Positions 43,250-52,882 of a DNA stretch of 64,000 nucleotides are shown one piece after another (the stretch's first letter is position 1; each line of letters begins with the position of its first letter). Origin of the DNA: Clostridia bacterium (lineage in GTDB: Bacteria > Bacillota > Clostridia > UBA1381); the NCBI GenBank assembly GCA_017415105.1, contig JAFQJD010000003.1, positions 82,659 through 146,658 on the forward strand. Direction: 5' to 3'. The notes beneath the pieces were generated by a model. That model made no database searches and was not told where the DNA came from. It saw nothing but the letters and a program-made list of their open reading frames with translations. The translations under genes were made by a program, and so were the position numbers.

Positions 43250-46200
43250 ATGGCTGTTAAAATCATAACGGGCTCTATAGGCTCGGGCAAGACCCGATAC
43301 TGTATCGACGAAATTTCAAAAGTGCATAAAAGCGACCCGTCACGTCGGTGTATAATGCTTGTTCCGTCGCACTATTCACACGAAACGGAGCATATGCTCA
43401 TAACCGAATTTGGCGGAACAGGGCTTAACAATATTGAATGTACATCATTCGAGAAAATGGCACGTGAGCTTATTTCTGACACTTCAAAGAGACTTGGTGC
43501 ATCAGGAAAACACGTGCTTATTTGCCGTGCAATAACACTTACACTCAAGACTGCCCAAAAAGATACCGACAAGCTTGACCGCCGTCTTATCCGTGCTGTT
43601 TCAAAGCGTGGTTTTATTGACGTTGCCGCATCACTTATAAGTGAGCTTCACCGTTACAATGTAACACCCGAAACAGTTCTTGCATATTCTCAAAGCACAG
43701 AAAATCCATTACTTTCGCAAAAACTTCATCTGCTCTCGCTTATAGCAGAAAACTACGAAAAGCTTCTTGAGAGTACAGACTATACCGACTGTGACGATGA
43801 CCTGTCACGGCTTGCAAAGGTTATCGGCAACAGCATAACTAATAACGACAGCATATGGCTTGATAAATTTGACGAGTTTCTGCCCCAACAGCTTGAGGTG
43901 GTTAAGGCTCTCATTATGAGCGGTGCAGATATTACAATTACATTCAACACCTGCCGCAACAGCGACGATACATACTATGCTACAAAAAAGGCAATTGAGG
44001 ATATAAGAAACTTTACCGCTATAGAAATGATACATCTTGACGGCGAGATGTCACACGTTAACGCACCCGACCTCAGATTTTTATTTGAGAGCTGGTTTGA
44101 CCGTGATGTATACAGCGGTAAATGTGAAAACATTGAGATTTTTGCTGCACGTGATGCGTATACAGAAACCGAGCACGTTGCGAGCAAAATTCTCGACCTT
44201 GTACGCGAGGATAAATACAGATTTTACAATATGGGCATACTATGCCCCAACGGCTATTCACATATAATTGAAGCTGTTTTTGATGAGTATGATATCCCCT
44301 ACTATACAGATGAACGTATTGCAATATCTGAATATCCCATAGCAATGCAGATTCTCTCACTGTTTGATATCATCGAGCATAACTGGAACTATGATTCTAT
44401 GTTTGAATACCTGCGTGCAGGATTTGTCTATACAAAAACACGGACCGAAAGCGGTAAAACCAAATTTTCACGGCTTAACCCCGATGATATTGATTTACTC
44501 GAAAACTACGTTCTCCGTTACGGTATCGAATATAAAAACGCATGGTGCCGTTCATGGCTTACAAACAGCCGTGGCATCATTGATACAGCATTTGAAAAGG
44601 ACAGTACAAATACAGAAGCTTCTCAAAAGCTTGATGATTTACGTGCTACCGTTATCGCACCGATTATAAACTACAGCGAAGCGGTAAAAGCATCAGAAAC
44701 AGTATCTGACTATTGCCGTGCACTTTTTGCATTTTTAGAGGATATCAACCTGTATCAGGGGCTTAAAAACGAGCTATTGTCAATGGCGATAAACAACGCA
44801 ACTGCCGATGCACAGAGATTCGGGCAGATATGGAACCTTATCCTTGACGTACTTGATCAGGTAAACACCGCACTCGGTGATGAGGAGGCAACTCACGAGG
44901 AATTTGCACAGTACATAATATCCGCAATGGAGCAGTGTCAGATACGCACTGTCCCATCAGGGATTGACCGTGTATTTATCGGAAATACAGATATGAACAG
45001 AGCCATCCCCACCCCGGTCGTATTCGCAATGGGTGCAGTTTCAGGCACATTCCCGCAGTTAAATGCATCAGAAGGCTTTCTCTCAAATGCTGATAGGATA
45101 ACGCTGTCAGAGAACAATCTCCGACTTGCTCCGACTACCGTAAAAAAAGCAGAAAAGCAGTATAATACAGTATATAAATTACTATCGGCCACTACGGACA
45201 AGCTTTATATCAGCTACCCGTCGATGACCGCTGACGGGGCATCAAATCTGCCCTCACAATTAGTTACTGACATCAAGGACAAATTCTGTGACCTGCACGT
45301 AATTGACGATATTCTGGCAGAAGATTCTGATATATTGCATATATCATCACCTAAACCGACACTGCACAAGTTCCTTATAAACCCGAGCGAACATCCGCTG
45401 TGGTCGCACGTTGATGCGTGGTTTAATGAACATGAGGAGTGGCGTAACAGGCTGTTTTCGGTAAAGAAAGCAAAACGTAATTTTTCATACAGAAAGATTG
45501 AGCTTAACGAGGATATTGCACAGGATTTATATAGCAATAAAAACCGCTACAGTGCAACACGGCTTAACTCGTACGCAAACTGTCCGTTCTCGCACTTTTT
45601 GCGGTATGGTCTTGATGCACGTGAACGTGAAGAGTATGATATAAAGCCAACTGACACGGGCACATATGCACACGAAATAATCCGCCGTTTCTGTACAAGA
45701 ATTGACGAGGACGAAAATCTTTCGTGGCACAGTATGGATGATGAAAAATGTACCGGTCTGGTTTCTGAAATTGTCGCCGATACACTTGATAAAATCAACG
45801 CATCAGAGCTTCGTGACAAGGAAATGACAGCAGACATATTAAGCCGCATGGGCGAAACTGTTACAGAGGCTGCAAAAACCGTATGCAGAAGCATAAACTG
45901 CGGCGAGTTCGAAATCGACAGCTACGAAAAGGAGATTCTTGTAAAGCTTAACGATAATATAGAAATAGGCGGTATTATTGACCGGCTTGATGTATGCCGT
46001 CTCCCCGACCGCAACGAATACAGAATAATTGACTACAAGACCGGTCACAAGGATTTCTCTGTAGCTGATATCTATCACGGACTTGATATGCAACCTGTCA
46101 TATATGCACTTGCAATGAGGATTCTTGATGATAAGGCAACTATTTCAGGAATGTATTACAGTATGGTGCATAACAGTTTTGCATCAATCGGCGTTACAAG

Positions 46201-46627
46201 CGGAGAGAAAAGCATAGACACCGCACTCCGCAAAAATACAGAATATAACGGCATAACATTCGTTGGCGATGATAAAAACTCACCGATACCGCAGGAGGAA
46301 ATAGACCGTATTGAATCCGAGCTGTCACGTGCTGACGGTTCACTGTTCTTTACAGGCAAAAAAAATGAATTAGGCTACAGCAAGAGTGTAAAATCACGGT
46401 CTGAGGGCGAATGGCTTATGGGGCGGGTTCGCGATAATATTATAAATGCCGATAAAGATATACGCAACGGTAATATAGCAATCACACCGCTTGTACGGGG
46501 AGGTAACAGTGCATGTACCTACTGTGCATACAGACAGGTTTGCAGGTTTGATGAAAGCGTAATATCAGAAAGATGTATAACAGACAACGACAGTGATATA
46601 TGGAACAAATCAGAGGAGGACGCGTAA
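43250..46627 (+). CDS. addB: AddB subunit of the AddAB helicase-nuclease
   Basis: 1125 residues. Walker A GSIGSGKT at 8-15, an inactivated helicase core used for Chi recognition, and a C-terminal RecB-type nuclease (YRIIDYKTGHKDFS). The 4Fe-4S cluster ligands are in SYANCPFSHFLRYG and the final CTYCAYRQVC. With AddA it resects double-strand breaks for RecA loading. It ends in a TAATG overlap with addA. Confidence 0.95.
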   Translation: MAVKIITGSIGSGKTRYCIDEISKVHKSDPSRRCIMLVPSHYSHETEHMLITEFGGTGLNNIECTSFEKMARELISDTSKRLGASGKHVLICRAITLTLKTAQKDTDKLDRRLIRAVSKRGFIDVAASLISELHRYNVTPETVLAYSQSTENPLLSQKLHLLSLIAENYEKLLESTDYTDCDDDLSRLAKVIGNSITNNDSIWLDKFDEFLPQQLEVVKALIMSGADITITFNTCRNSDDTYYATKKAIEDIRNFTAIEMIHLDGEMSHVNAPDLRFLFESWFDRDVYSGKCENIEIFAARDAYTETEHVASKILDLVREDKYRFYNMGILCPNGYSHIIEAVFDEYDIPYYTDERIAISEYPIAMQILSLFDIIEHNWNYDSMFEYLRAGFVYTKTRTESGKTKFSRLNPDDIDLLENYVLRYGIEYKNAWCRSWLTNSRGIIDTAFEKDSTNTEASQKLDDLRATVIAPIINYSEAVKASETVSDYCRALFAFLEDINLYQGLKNELLSMAINNATADAQRFGQIWNLILDVLDQVNTALGDEEATHEEFAQYIISAMEQCQIRTVPSGIDRVFIGNTDMNRAIPTPVVFAMGAVSGTFPQLNASEGFLSNADRITLSENNLRLAPTTVKKAEKQYNTVYKLLSATTDKLYISYPSMTADGASNLPSQLVTDIKDKFCDLHVIDDILAEDSDILHISSPKPTLHKFLINPSEHPLWSHVDAWFNEHEEWRNRLFSVKKAKRNFSYRKIELNEDIAQDLYSNKNRYSATRLNSYANCPFSHFLRYGLDAREREEYDIKPTDTGTYAHEIIRRFCTRIDEDENLSWHSMDDEKCTGLVSEIVADTLDKINASELRDKEMTADILSRMGETVTEAAKTVCRSINCGEFEIDSYEKEILVKLNDNIEIGGIIDRLDVCRLPDRNEYRIIDYKTGHKDFSVADIYHGLDMQPVIYALAMRILDDKATISGMYYSMVHNSFASIGVTSGEKSIDTALRKNTEYNGITFVGDDKNSPIPQEEIDRIESELSRADGSLFFTGKKNELGYSKSVKSRSEGEWLMGRVRDNIINADKDIRNGNIAITPLVRGGNSACTYCAYRQVCRFDESVISERCITDNDSDIWNKSEEDA

Positions 46628-49600
46628 TGGGCTGGACACAGGATCAGATAAAAGCAATAGATACCGATACAGGCTCGGGCAACCTCCTTGTATCCGCCGC
46701 CGCAGGCTCGGGCAAGACTGCTGTTCTTGTCGAGCGTGTGTTGCAGAAAATCCTTAACAGAAAAAGCACTGTTGACAGACTTCTCATAGTCACATTTACA
46801 GAAGCTGCAGCATCAGAAATGCAACAGAAGATAATAAAGCGTCTGACTGAATATCTTAAAAACGGCGAAGTCACAGATGCACAAAAACAACTCATAAAAA
46901 ATCAGATACGCCTTACGCAGACCTCTGATATTATGACAATTGACGGATTCTGTAACCGGGTTGTACAGAATAATTTCCACACACTCGGAATAGACCCCAA
47001 TATTCAGATTTGCGACAACGGTATGGCAAATCTTCTCATTAAAGAAGCAATGGATTCGCTTTTTGGGCGTATATATAAATCGGATGATGCCGATATAAAA
47101 GCACGTTTTAAACGGCTTACTGACTTTTATTCAAAAGACAGAAATAATGACGGCCTTGCCAATGTCATACTATCAATATACAGATTTACCGAATCGTTTG
47201 CCGAGCCCGAAAAGTGGCTTCGTGACGCAGTTGGTGAGTTTGATTTACCAACACTTGAGCAGGCAGTGGTAAGATACCACAAGGAGGCATCACGCAATGC
47301 GGCACAGCTTGCATTATCCGAGCTTGCAACAATTCCGGACACAGAAAATCCTGAAGTATCCCTATGTAAGAGCAAAATACAGACTGTTGCACAGGCAATT
47401 TACGATGCACAGTCGTGGGATGAAATATATGAGGTTTACTGCGACTTTTTCAGTAAGCCCAAAAAACGTACAGAGTTTTTGGCTATCGCAGACGAATTGG
47501 TGGACTCACCCGCAAAGGATTCAATTAAGTTTGCATCGTATGTTTTATGTGATGTTTTCTCACCGGGCAAAAATGACAAAACTCCATCAGGTGTTACAAT
47601 GTCAGCAGAGGATATGCAAAGCTCTCATAATTGGACAGTTTTGAAAGAGGAAGTCTCTGACCTTGTCTGGATTACAGGCGAATTTCTAAAGGAATACTCT
47701 GATATAAAGCATAAACGAAATCTTTACGAATTTTCCGACATTGAGCATCTTACATATAAGCTCTTTGCCGAAAATGAAACCGTTCGTAACGAATATCGCG
47801 ACAAATACGATGAAATTCTGATTGACGAATATCAGGACACAAATATGCTTCAGGACGGAATATTTACACTGATTTCACACAATAACATCTTTATGGTTGG
47901 TGACCTTAAACAGAGTATTTACCGGTTCAGAAAAGGTGACCCGTATATTTTTAAATCAAAGGCACACGACTATTCACTGCCCGAAAGCAACGACAATCGT
48001 ATTATTCTTTCGCAGAATTTCCGTAGCCGACAGGAGGTTTTAAAAAGTGTAAACGATATTTTCGCAAAGATAATGTCGGAGACTGCAGGCGATGTTGACT
48101 ACAAAGACGGCGAGCTGATTGTGCGTGATGATGAGTATGAATACTATCCCGCACCGGAAACAAATATGAAATCTGAACTGCATTATATCGCACTCGATAA
48201 AGATGCAGAAATTGACCGCGACCTGTGCGAGGCACGTTATACAGCACTCGAGATTGACAGACTCTTAAAAAGTGATGCAAAGGTCTACGATAAAGCTCTT
48301 GACGGTATGCGGCCGATTCAGAAGAAGGATATTGTAATACTTGAAAATTCAGTAAAATACAATGCTGAGCTTATAACCGATGAGCTTTCAAAGCTCGGTA
48401 TTGCATCATACGTCGATAAAAGCTCATTCTTTGACCGACGTGAGATAAATCTTATGCTGTCACTTATTTCTGTAATTGACAACTCACATAACGATATTCC
48501 GCTTATAAGTGTTATGCGTTCGCCCATCGGCGGTTTTACCGATGAAGAACTGGCAACAATACGAATAAACGAAAAACGCTCGGAAAACTTTATCGATGCC
48601 GTTAAGGCATACGCACAGACGGGCGATGATAAACGCCTTGCCGCACACTGCGGTGAGTTTATACGCAATATCAGGCGTTGGCGTGATTATGTCCGCAAAA
48701 AGTCTGTTGCACAGCTTATCTGGGCAATCTATGAAGAAACCTGTTTCTATGATATGATGGGTGCACTTGAGGAGGGCGAAGAAGCACAGACAAACCTGCG
48801 GCTGCTATATGAACGTGCAAAACAGTATGAGGGTGCAGGGTTTAAGGGGCTTTTCAATTTCATCAAGTATATAAACCAGCTTGAGGGAAACGACAGCAAT
48901 GTTGAGGGTGCAAAGCTTATAGGCGAAAACCACGACGTCGTCCGTATTATGACAATCCACAAGAGTAAGGGACTTGAATTTCCGTACGTATTCCTGCTCG
49001 GTGCAGGACGTGATTTCCCTGCAGGACAGGATTCATCGGTAATACGGATGCACAAAACTCTCGGCTTCGGACTTCCGTATATCAACTACGAACGCCATTA
49101 TTCGCAGAAAACCCACTCATATGAGCTTATAACAAAAATCAATAAATCCGAGGGAATGTCAGAACGTATGCGACTTTTATATGTCGCACTTACACGTCCC
49201 CGCGAAAAGCTTTATGTTATTGTGGCACGCAAGCACAAAGAGGAATCCACAAAAGCGGATATGGTGTCCTCCTGGGAAGCAATGCTTACAGGCAAAAAGC
49301 TATTGCCAAACACAGCACTAACGGCTAAAGGCTTTTATGACTGGCTATGCCCTGCGGTGTGTGCATCGCCCGATACATGGGATTTATATTACACATATAC
49401 CGGAACAACCATCGAATCTAAAGGGACAGAAAACGAAGTCGAGCCTCAAAACTATAGGGACAGTAAAGATTTGCGTGACAGTGTTTATAAAATACTTGAT
49501 TATACGTATCCGTATCAGGAAAGCAACACTATTCCGTCAAGAACATCTGTAACACAGTTAAAGGAACTTTTTGAGGTGCAGGATACAGAATACGAACCTG

Positions 49601-50211
49601 ACAGCCGTCGCACATCAGGCGTTGATGATATTGCGGAGCTTATGTTTTCACCCCTGCATCAGAAACCGAAATTTATGCTTGAGGATAAAGAAAAGCCGGC
49701 AAACGAGGTTGGTACACTATACCACCTTGTAATGTCAGAGCTTGACCTTGATGCTATACGAAAAAACGGAGCTGACAGCATCGACAGTGAGCTTCAACAG
49801 CTTGTTGGTAACGGTGACATAACAGAAGACGATTTAAAATACATTGATGCGGATAAAATAAAGGCGTTCTTTAAAAGCGAGCTTGCCATGCGTATGTTAA
49901 ATTCAGATAACATCAACCGTGAAAGACCGTTTCAGATTAATATTTCCGCTCTTGAGTATGACCCGTCGCTGACAGGTGCAAGCCGTGACGAAAAGGTTAT
50001 TCTTCAGGGTATTATAGACTGTTTCTTTGAAGAATGGGACGGATTTATACTGTTTGATTACAAAACCGACAAGGTGAAAAATAATTCAGCCCAAATAAGA
50101 GACCGATACAAAAAACAGCTTGAACTGTACAAGCAGGCAATTGAAGAGCTTACCGGAAAACCGGTTAAGGAAACATACTTGTATCTCTTTGATACAGGTG
50201 AGGTTGTATAA
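46627..50211 (+). CDS. addA: AddA subunit of the AddAB helicase-nuclease
   Basis: 1194 residues from the ATG at 46627, which overlaps the addB stop by one base. It is a UvrD-like helicase: Walker A AAAGSGKT at 24-31, EILIDEYQDTN (motif II), VGDLKQSIYRFRKGDP, MTIHKSKGLEFPYV and RLLYVALTRPREKLYV. The C-terminal nuclease has FILFDYKTDKV. It supplies motor and one nuclease site of AddAB. Terminator follows immediately. Confidence 0.96.
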   Translation: MGWTQDQIKAIDTDTGSGNLLVSAAAGSGKTAVLVERVLQKILNRKSTVDRLLIVTFTEAAASEMQQKIIKRLTEYLKNGEVTDAQKQLIKNQIRLTQTSDIMTIDGFCNRVVQNNFHTLGIDPNIQICDNGMANLLIKEAMDSLFGRIYKSDDADIKARFKRLTDFYSKDRNNDGLANVILSIYRFTESFAEPEKWLRDAVGEFDLPTLEQAVVRYHKEASRNAAQLALSELATIPDTENPEVSLCKSKIQTVAQAIYDAQSWDEIYEVYCDFFSKPKKRTEFLAIADELVDSPAKDSIKFASYVLCDVFSPGKNDKTPSGVTMSAEDMQSSHNWTVLKEEVSDLVWITGEFLKEYSDIKHKRNLYEFSDIEHLTYKLFAENETVRNEYRDKYDEILIDEYQDTNMLQDGIFTLISHNNIFMVGDLKQSIYRFRKGDPYIFKSKAHDYSLPESNDNRIILSQNFRSRQEVLKSVNDIFAKIMSETAGDVDYKDGELIVRDDEYEYYPAPETNMKSELHYIALDKDAEIDRDLCEARYTALEIDRLLKSDAKVYDKALDGMRPIQKKDIVILENSVKYNAELITDELSKLGIASYVDKSSFFDRREINLMLSLISVIDNSHNDIPLISVMRSPIGGFTDEELATIRINEKRSENFIDAVKAYAQTGDDKRLAAHCGEFIRNIRRWRDYVRKKSVAQLIWAIYEETCFYDMMGALEEGEEAQTNLRLLYERAKQYEGAGFKGLFNFIKYINQLEGNDSNVEGAKLIGENHDVVRIMTIHKSKGLEFPYVFLLGAGRDFPAGQDSSVIRMHKTLGFGLPYINYERHYSQKTHSYELITKINKSEGMSERMRLLYVALTRPREKLYVIVARKHKEESTKADMVSSWEAMLTGKKLLPNTALTAKGFYDWLCPAVCASPDTWDLYYTYTGTTIESKGTENEVEPQNYRDSKDLRDSVYKILDYTYPYQESNTIPSRTSVTQLKELFEVQDTEYEPDSRRTSGVDDIAELMFSPLHQKPKFMLEDKEKPANEVGTLYHLVMSELDLDAIRKNGADSIDSELQQLVGNGDITEDDLKYIDADKIKAFFKSELAMRMLNSDNINRERPFQINISALEYDPSLTGASRDEKVILQGIIDCFFEEWDGFILFDYKTDKVKNNSAQIRDRYKKQLELYKQAIEELTGKPVKETYLYLFDTGEVV

Positions 50212-50212
50212 C

Positions 50213-50244
50213 AAAAATGAGTTGTCACAAGACAACTCATTTTT
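50213..50244. terminator. Terminator after addA
   Basis: 14-bp stem AAAAATGAGTTGTC with its complement around ACAA. T run on both strands, so it can also end minus-strand transcripts. Confidence 0.9.
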
Positions 50245-50246
50245 GT

Positions 50247-50402
50247 TATTCCAATATATTTGTTGTGATATAGTCCACGCCCATTTTAATAAGCTTCTTT
50301 GCGTCCTCTTTTTTGTCGCAAGTCCAACAGTTTACCTTTTGTCCGATTGCATGCACTTTTTTAACAATATCCTTTGTCAGAATTGTGTACATTATATCAA
50401 GG
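50247..50402 (-). pseudogene. 3' remnant of a glycerophosphodiester phosphodiesterase gene
   Basis: Reading the minus strand from about 50402 to the TAA at 50247 gives LDIMYTILTKDIVKKVHAIG, then QKVNCWTCDKKEDAKKLIKM and GVDYITTNILE. This is the last 50 residues or so of a GDPD (TIM barrel) enzyme, matching the usual KVNVWTVN...GVDYITTN pattern. A stop codon lies just upstream in frame and no start is available. The Gfo/Idh gene stop at 50403 abuts the fragment, marking a deletion or insertion junction. Confidence 0.7.
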
Positions 50403-51662
50403 TCAAGACGATGATTTTATTCGCCATAACCTTTTTTTGAACTTTGCAACCTGTGCATCTGTCGGTGCAAAATCAGTATGTGAACAGCACGGGATATCAG
50501 GCTTTGAGCCGTCTGTGCCATAGAACGGAGTAAGTCTGTCGTTTTCGTACTCTTTTCGGCATTCCCCAAGTTTGAAATCCGGAATATCATACGGCTTTCC
50601 ACCCTCAAGCATTGAACGGTGTGAAAGAATTGCAACCGATGACATTGTAACTGCTGAATAAATATCAAACGGATGCTCTGGCTGTTTGCCTGCCTCTATA
50701 CATCTGAGGAACATACGAGCTGTTAAATAATCACCGCCGCCGTGTCCGCTCTGTTTTATAAACTCCTCTTCGGGGTCGTTCCAGCTCGGCTCATAAAGCG
50801 ATATCTCGTTTGCTTTTTCGGGTTTTTCCCATTCGTTATAACGGAGCATAACCTTGTCACCCATACCACGCAGGTTCTCAATCTGTCCCTTTGTTCCGCA
50901 TACGCGGTAGGCATTGTGATGACCGCCAAAGCTGGCATGGCCCGTAATGCGGAATATTGATCCGTCATCATTCTGTGTTGTCACAATCGCTGCACGGTCA
51001 CCACCATAACTTGCAGTTGGAACATCACCCTCAATAGGTGCAAATGATGCAAATGCCGTAACACGCTTCGGAGTTGCACCGGTCGCGTGCATTACGGGAC
51101 CAAGTGAATGTGTTATGTAATATGTTCTCGGCAGGAAGTTACGCCAATGCTCCGGAAAATAATTGTAATCCCTTTTAAATGTCAGGTCATTCGGGTCACC
51201 CGGATGGTTATATTCACCCTCGGCATAAAGTATCTTACCGAGCGTTCCGCTATCGCAAACACGTTTCATCTCGCGGTTAAAAATCATCTGCGGATAGTTC
51301 TCGGCAAGCATATATATTACATTGCTCTTCTCAAATGTGCGTATCAGCTCAATACCCTCTGCCATTGTGCCGTTACTGATGCACTCTGAATATACGTGTA
51401 TACCACGTTCCATACATTTAATTGCGTACGGTGCGTGCTCATGGAAATAGTTTGCAAGGATTACCGCATCCATATCGTGCTCGATAAACTCATCAAAGTT
51501 ATCATATTTTGCGATATCGCCTCCTAATTCCTTTGCACCTCTTTCAAGTCTGTCCTTTTTAAAATCACAAATTGCGACAATGTCGCAATTAAGAAGCATA
51601 AAGTTTTTTGCAATATGCATTCCTCGCCATGCACCAAAAACACCTATTTTATATTTTTTCAT
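50403..51662 (-). CDS. Gfo/Idh/MocA family oxidoreductase
   Basis: 419 residues from the ATG at 51662 (site CGGAGG); the open frame extends 66 codons upstream without a site. A Rossmann N-terminal domain (KIGVFGAWRGMHIAKNF), the dinucleotide/substrate region ILANYFHEHAPYAIKCM and YSECISNG in place of the usual EKP motif, then the C-terminal beta-sheet domain. Such enzymes oxidise or reduce sugars and polyols with NAD(P). Substrate unknown. It is divergent from an AraC regulator that probably controls it. Its C-terminus may be altered by the junction at 50403. Confidence 0.82.
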   Translation of the reverse strand: MKKYKIGVFGAWRGMHIAKNFMLLNCDIVAICDFKKDRLERGAKELGGDIAKYDNFDEFIEHDMDAVILANYFHEHAPYAIKCMERGIHVYSECISNGTMAEGIELIRTFEKSNVIYMLAENYPQMIFNREMKRVCDSGTLGKILYAEGEYNHPGDPNDLTFKRDYNYFPEHWRNFLPRTYYITHSLGPVMHATGATPKRVTAFASFAPIEGDVPTASYGGDRAAIVTTQNDDGSIFRITGHASFGGHHNAYRVCGTKGQIENLRGMGDKVMLRYNEWEKPEKANEISLYEPSWNDPEEEFIKQSGHGGGDYLTARMFLRCIEAGKQPEHPFDIYSAVTMSSVAILSHRSMLEGGKPYDIPDFKLGECRKEYENDRLTPFYGTDGSKPDIPCCSHTDFAPTDAQVAKFKKRLWRIKSSS

Positions 51663-51692
51663 AATCCGACCTCCGTAGTCTGTTTCTCCTTT

Positions 51693-51720
51693 ATTATAGC
51701 ACATATGAAACATCATACAA
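51693..51720 (-). promoter_or_regulatory. Promoter of the Gfo/Idh gene
   Basis: TTGTAT, 16-nt spacer, TATAAT on the minus strand, about 31 nt before the ATG. Confidence 0.6.
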
Positions 51721-51761
51721 TAGAATTTTTCCATATTCTTATTTGAAAAAGTTTGAAAAAC

Positions 51762-51790
51762 TTGCTTTTTGATTTTATATCTGCTATAAT
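51762..51790 (+). promoter_or_regulatory. Promoter of the AraC-family regulator
   Basis: TTGCTT, 17-nt spacer, TATAAT, 20 nt before the ATG at 51811. Confidence 0.65.
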
Positions 51791-51810
51791 CACCATATAG
51801 AGGTGATACA

Positions 51811-52590
51811 ATGAAAAGCAGAAATATATGTAAATTTGTAACCGATACAACGCAGGACAATCTTGAAATGCATCAGTTTATATACGAGTCTGACCCTGCA
51901 GCAATGGCTAACGCATTTAATCTGACTCATCACAGAGCAATCCTTGTGAAGCAGGGCAACGGCACGTTTAAGTTTGACAATACCGAAGTTGTATTTTCGC
52001 CCGGGTGTCTGATTTTTGGTTTTGAGAACGAACATTTTGAGGTTAATGCCATCTCGTGTGAGTATATGTACATATCATTCAGCGGTACACGTTCAGATTT
52101 TCTTTTCCGCCGGTTTGGTATAAACAGAACTAACCGATGCTTTTCAGGCTTTGACGGAATTATTCCGTTATGGCATGACAGTCTCTCACGTGCATCAGAT
52201 GAAAATATCGACCTTGCATCTGAGAGCATTCTGCTCTATACGTTTTCACGGCTTTCAGGTGTATCTGCCGAGCAGAATAAGCTCGTAAACCAGATCATTG
52301 AGATTAGTGAAGAACGGTTCTCAAATCCCGATTTATCCGTTATCTCCATAGCCAAAGAGCTTGCGTATAACCCCAAATATCTCTCTCACTTTTTTAAGAA
52401 AAATATGGGCATAAGCTATTCGGAATATCTGCGTACACTTCGTATAAAATACGCCGTGTCGCTGTTCGATCACGGTATTGATTCCGTGAAAAATGTGGCG
52501 TTCCTTTCAGGGTTTTCTGATCCTTTGTATTTCTCAACAGTGTTCAAAAAAACCGTCGGAAAGTCACCCAAAGAATATATGGGCAAATAA
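51811..52590 (+). CDS. AraC-family transcriptional regulator
   Basis: 259 residues: an N-terminal cupin-like ligand domain (ILVKQGNGTFKFDNTEVVF, SPGCLIFGF) and a C-terminal pair of helix-turn-helix motifs (SVISIAKELAYNPKYLSHFF and VKNVAFLSGFSDPLYFSTVF, then GKSPKEYMGK). It is divergent from the Gfo/Idh oxidoreductase over a 150-bp region, the usual layout of a local sugar-responsive activator. Ligand unknown. The gene ends in a short palindromic terminator. Confidence 0.88.
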   Translation: MKSRNICKFVTDTTQDNLEMHQFIYESDPAAMANAFNLTHHRAILVKQGNGTFKFDNTEVVFSPGCLIFGFENEHFEVNAISCEYMYISFSGTRSDFLFRRFGINRTNRCFSGFDGIIPLWHDSLSRASDENIDLASESILLYTFSRLSGVSAEQNKLVNQIIEISEERFSNPDLSVISIAKELAYNPKYLSHFFKKNMGISYSEYLRTLRIKYAVSLFDHGIDSVKNVAFLSGFSDPLYFSTVFKKTVGKSPKEYMGK

Positions 52591-52612
52591 AAATCCTGTC
52601 ATTGACAGGATT
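52589..52612 (+). terminator. Terminator after the AraC gene (palindrome, copy A)
   Basis: ATCCTGTCA/TGACAGGAT palindrome followed by TTTC. The same palindrome recurs at 52857-52881. Confidence 0.7.
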
Positions 52613-52696
52613 TCAGACTGCCGAAAAAGTCGTTCTACCGCAAGCAAAACAGAAAATATGTCAAAGGCAGATCTATAAGATTTTGTAACTTAACAC

Positions 52697-52738
52697 ACAA
52701 AAAACCGCAAGAGAAACATCGGGTTTCCCTTGCGGTTA
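52697..52738 (-). terminator. Hairpin with T run on the minus strand
   Basis: AACCGCAAG and its complement close a stem containing GGAAAC/GTTTC; TTTTTTGTG follows on the minus strand. It can end the aldehyde dehydrogenase transcript. Confidence 0.65.
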
Positions 52739-52756
52739 CTTGCTTTCTGCCAAATT

Positions 52757-52806
52757 GAACTCTACCGTACCCACGTACGCCGACGAATTCAATTTGGCAA
52801 AATATA
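52757..52806 (-). repeat. Two-stem hairpin, copy of the recurrent motif
   Basis: On the minus strand the outer stem GCCAAATTGAA / TTCAATTTGGC extends by a few pairs with one G-U. Inside are GTCGG, CGTAC, GTGG loop, GTACG and GTAGAGT. The interior matches 9051-9108 although the outer stem sequence is different. Confidence 0.7.
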
Positions 52807-52824
52807 ACTTCCTTTTTCGAACTC

Positions 52825-52853
52825 TGCCAGCGTGTCGACATTTTGTCGACACG
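52825..52853. repeat. Perfect 12-bp hairpin
   Basis: CAGCGTGTCGAC and its exact complement around ATTTT, without a T tail. It adjoins the hairpins at 52757 and 52857. Confidence 0.7.
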
Positions 52854-52856
52854 CTG

Positions 52857-52881
52857 AATCCTGTCATTGACAGGATTTTTT
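52857..52881 (+). terminator. Palindromic terminator, copy B
   Basis: ATCCTGTCA/TGACAGGAT palindrome followed by TTTTTT on the plus strand, next to the aldehyde dehydrogenase stop. It duplicates the palindrome at 52589. Confidence 0.7.
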
Positions 52882-52882
52882 A

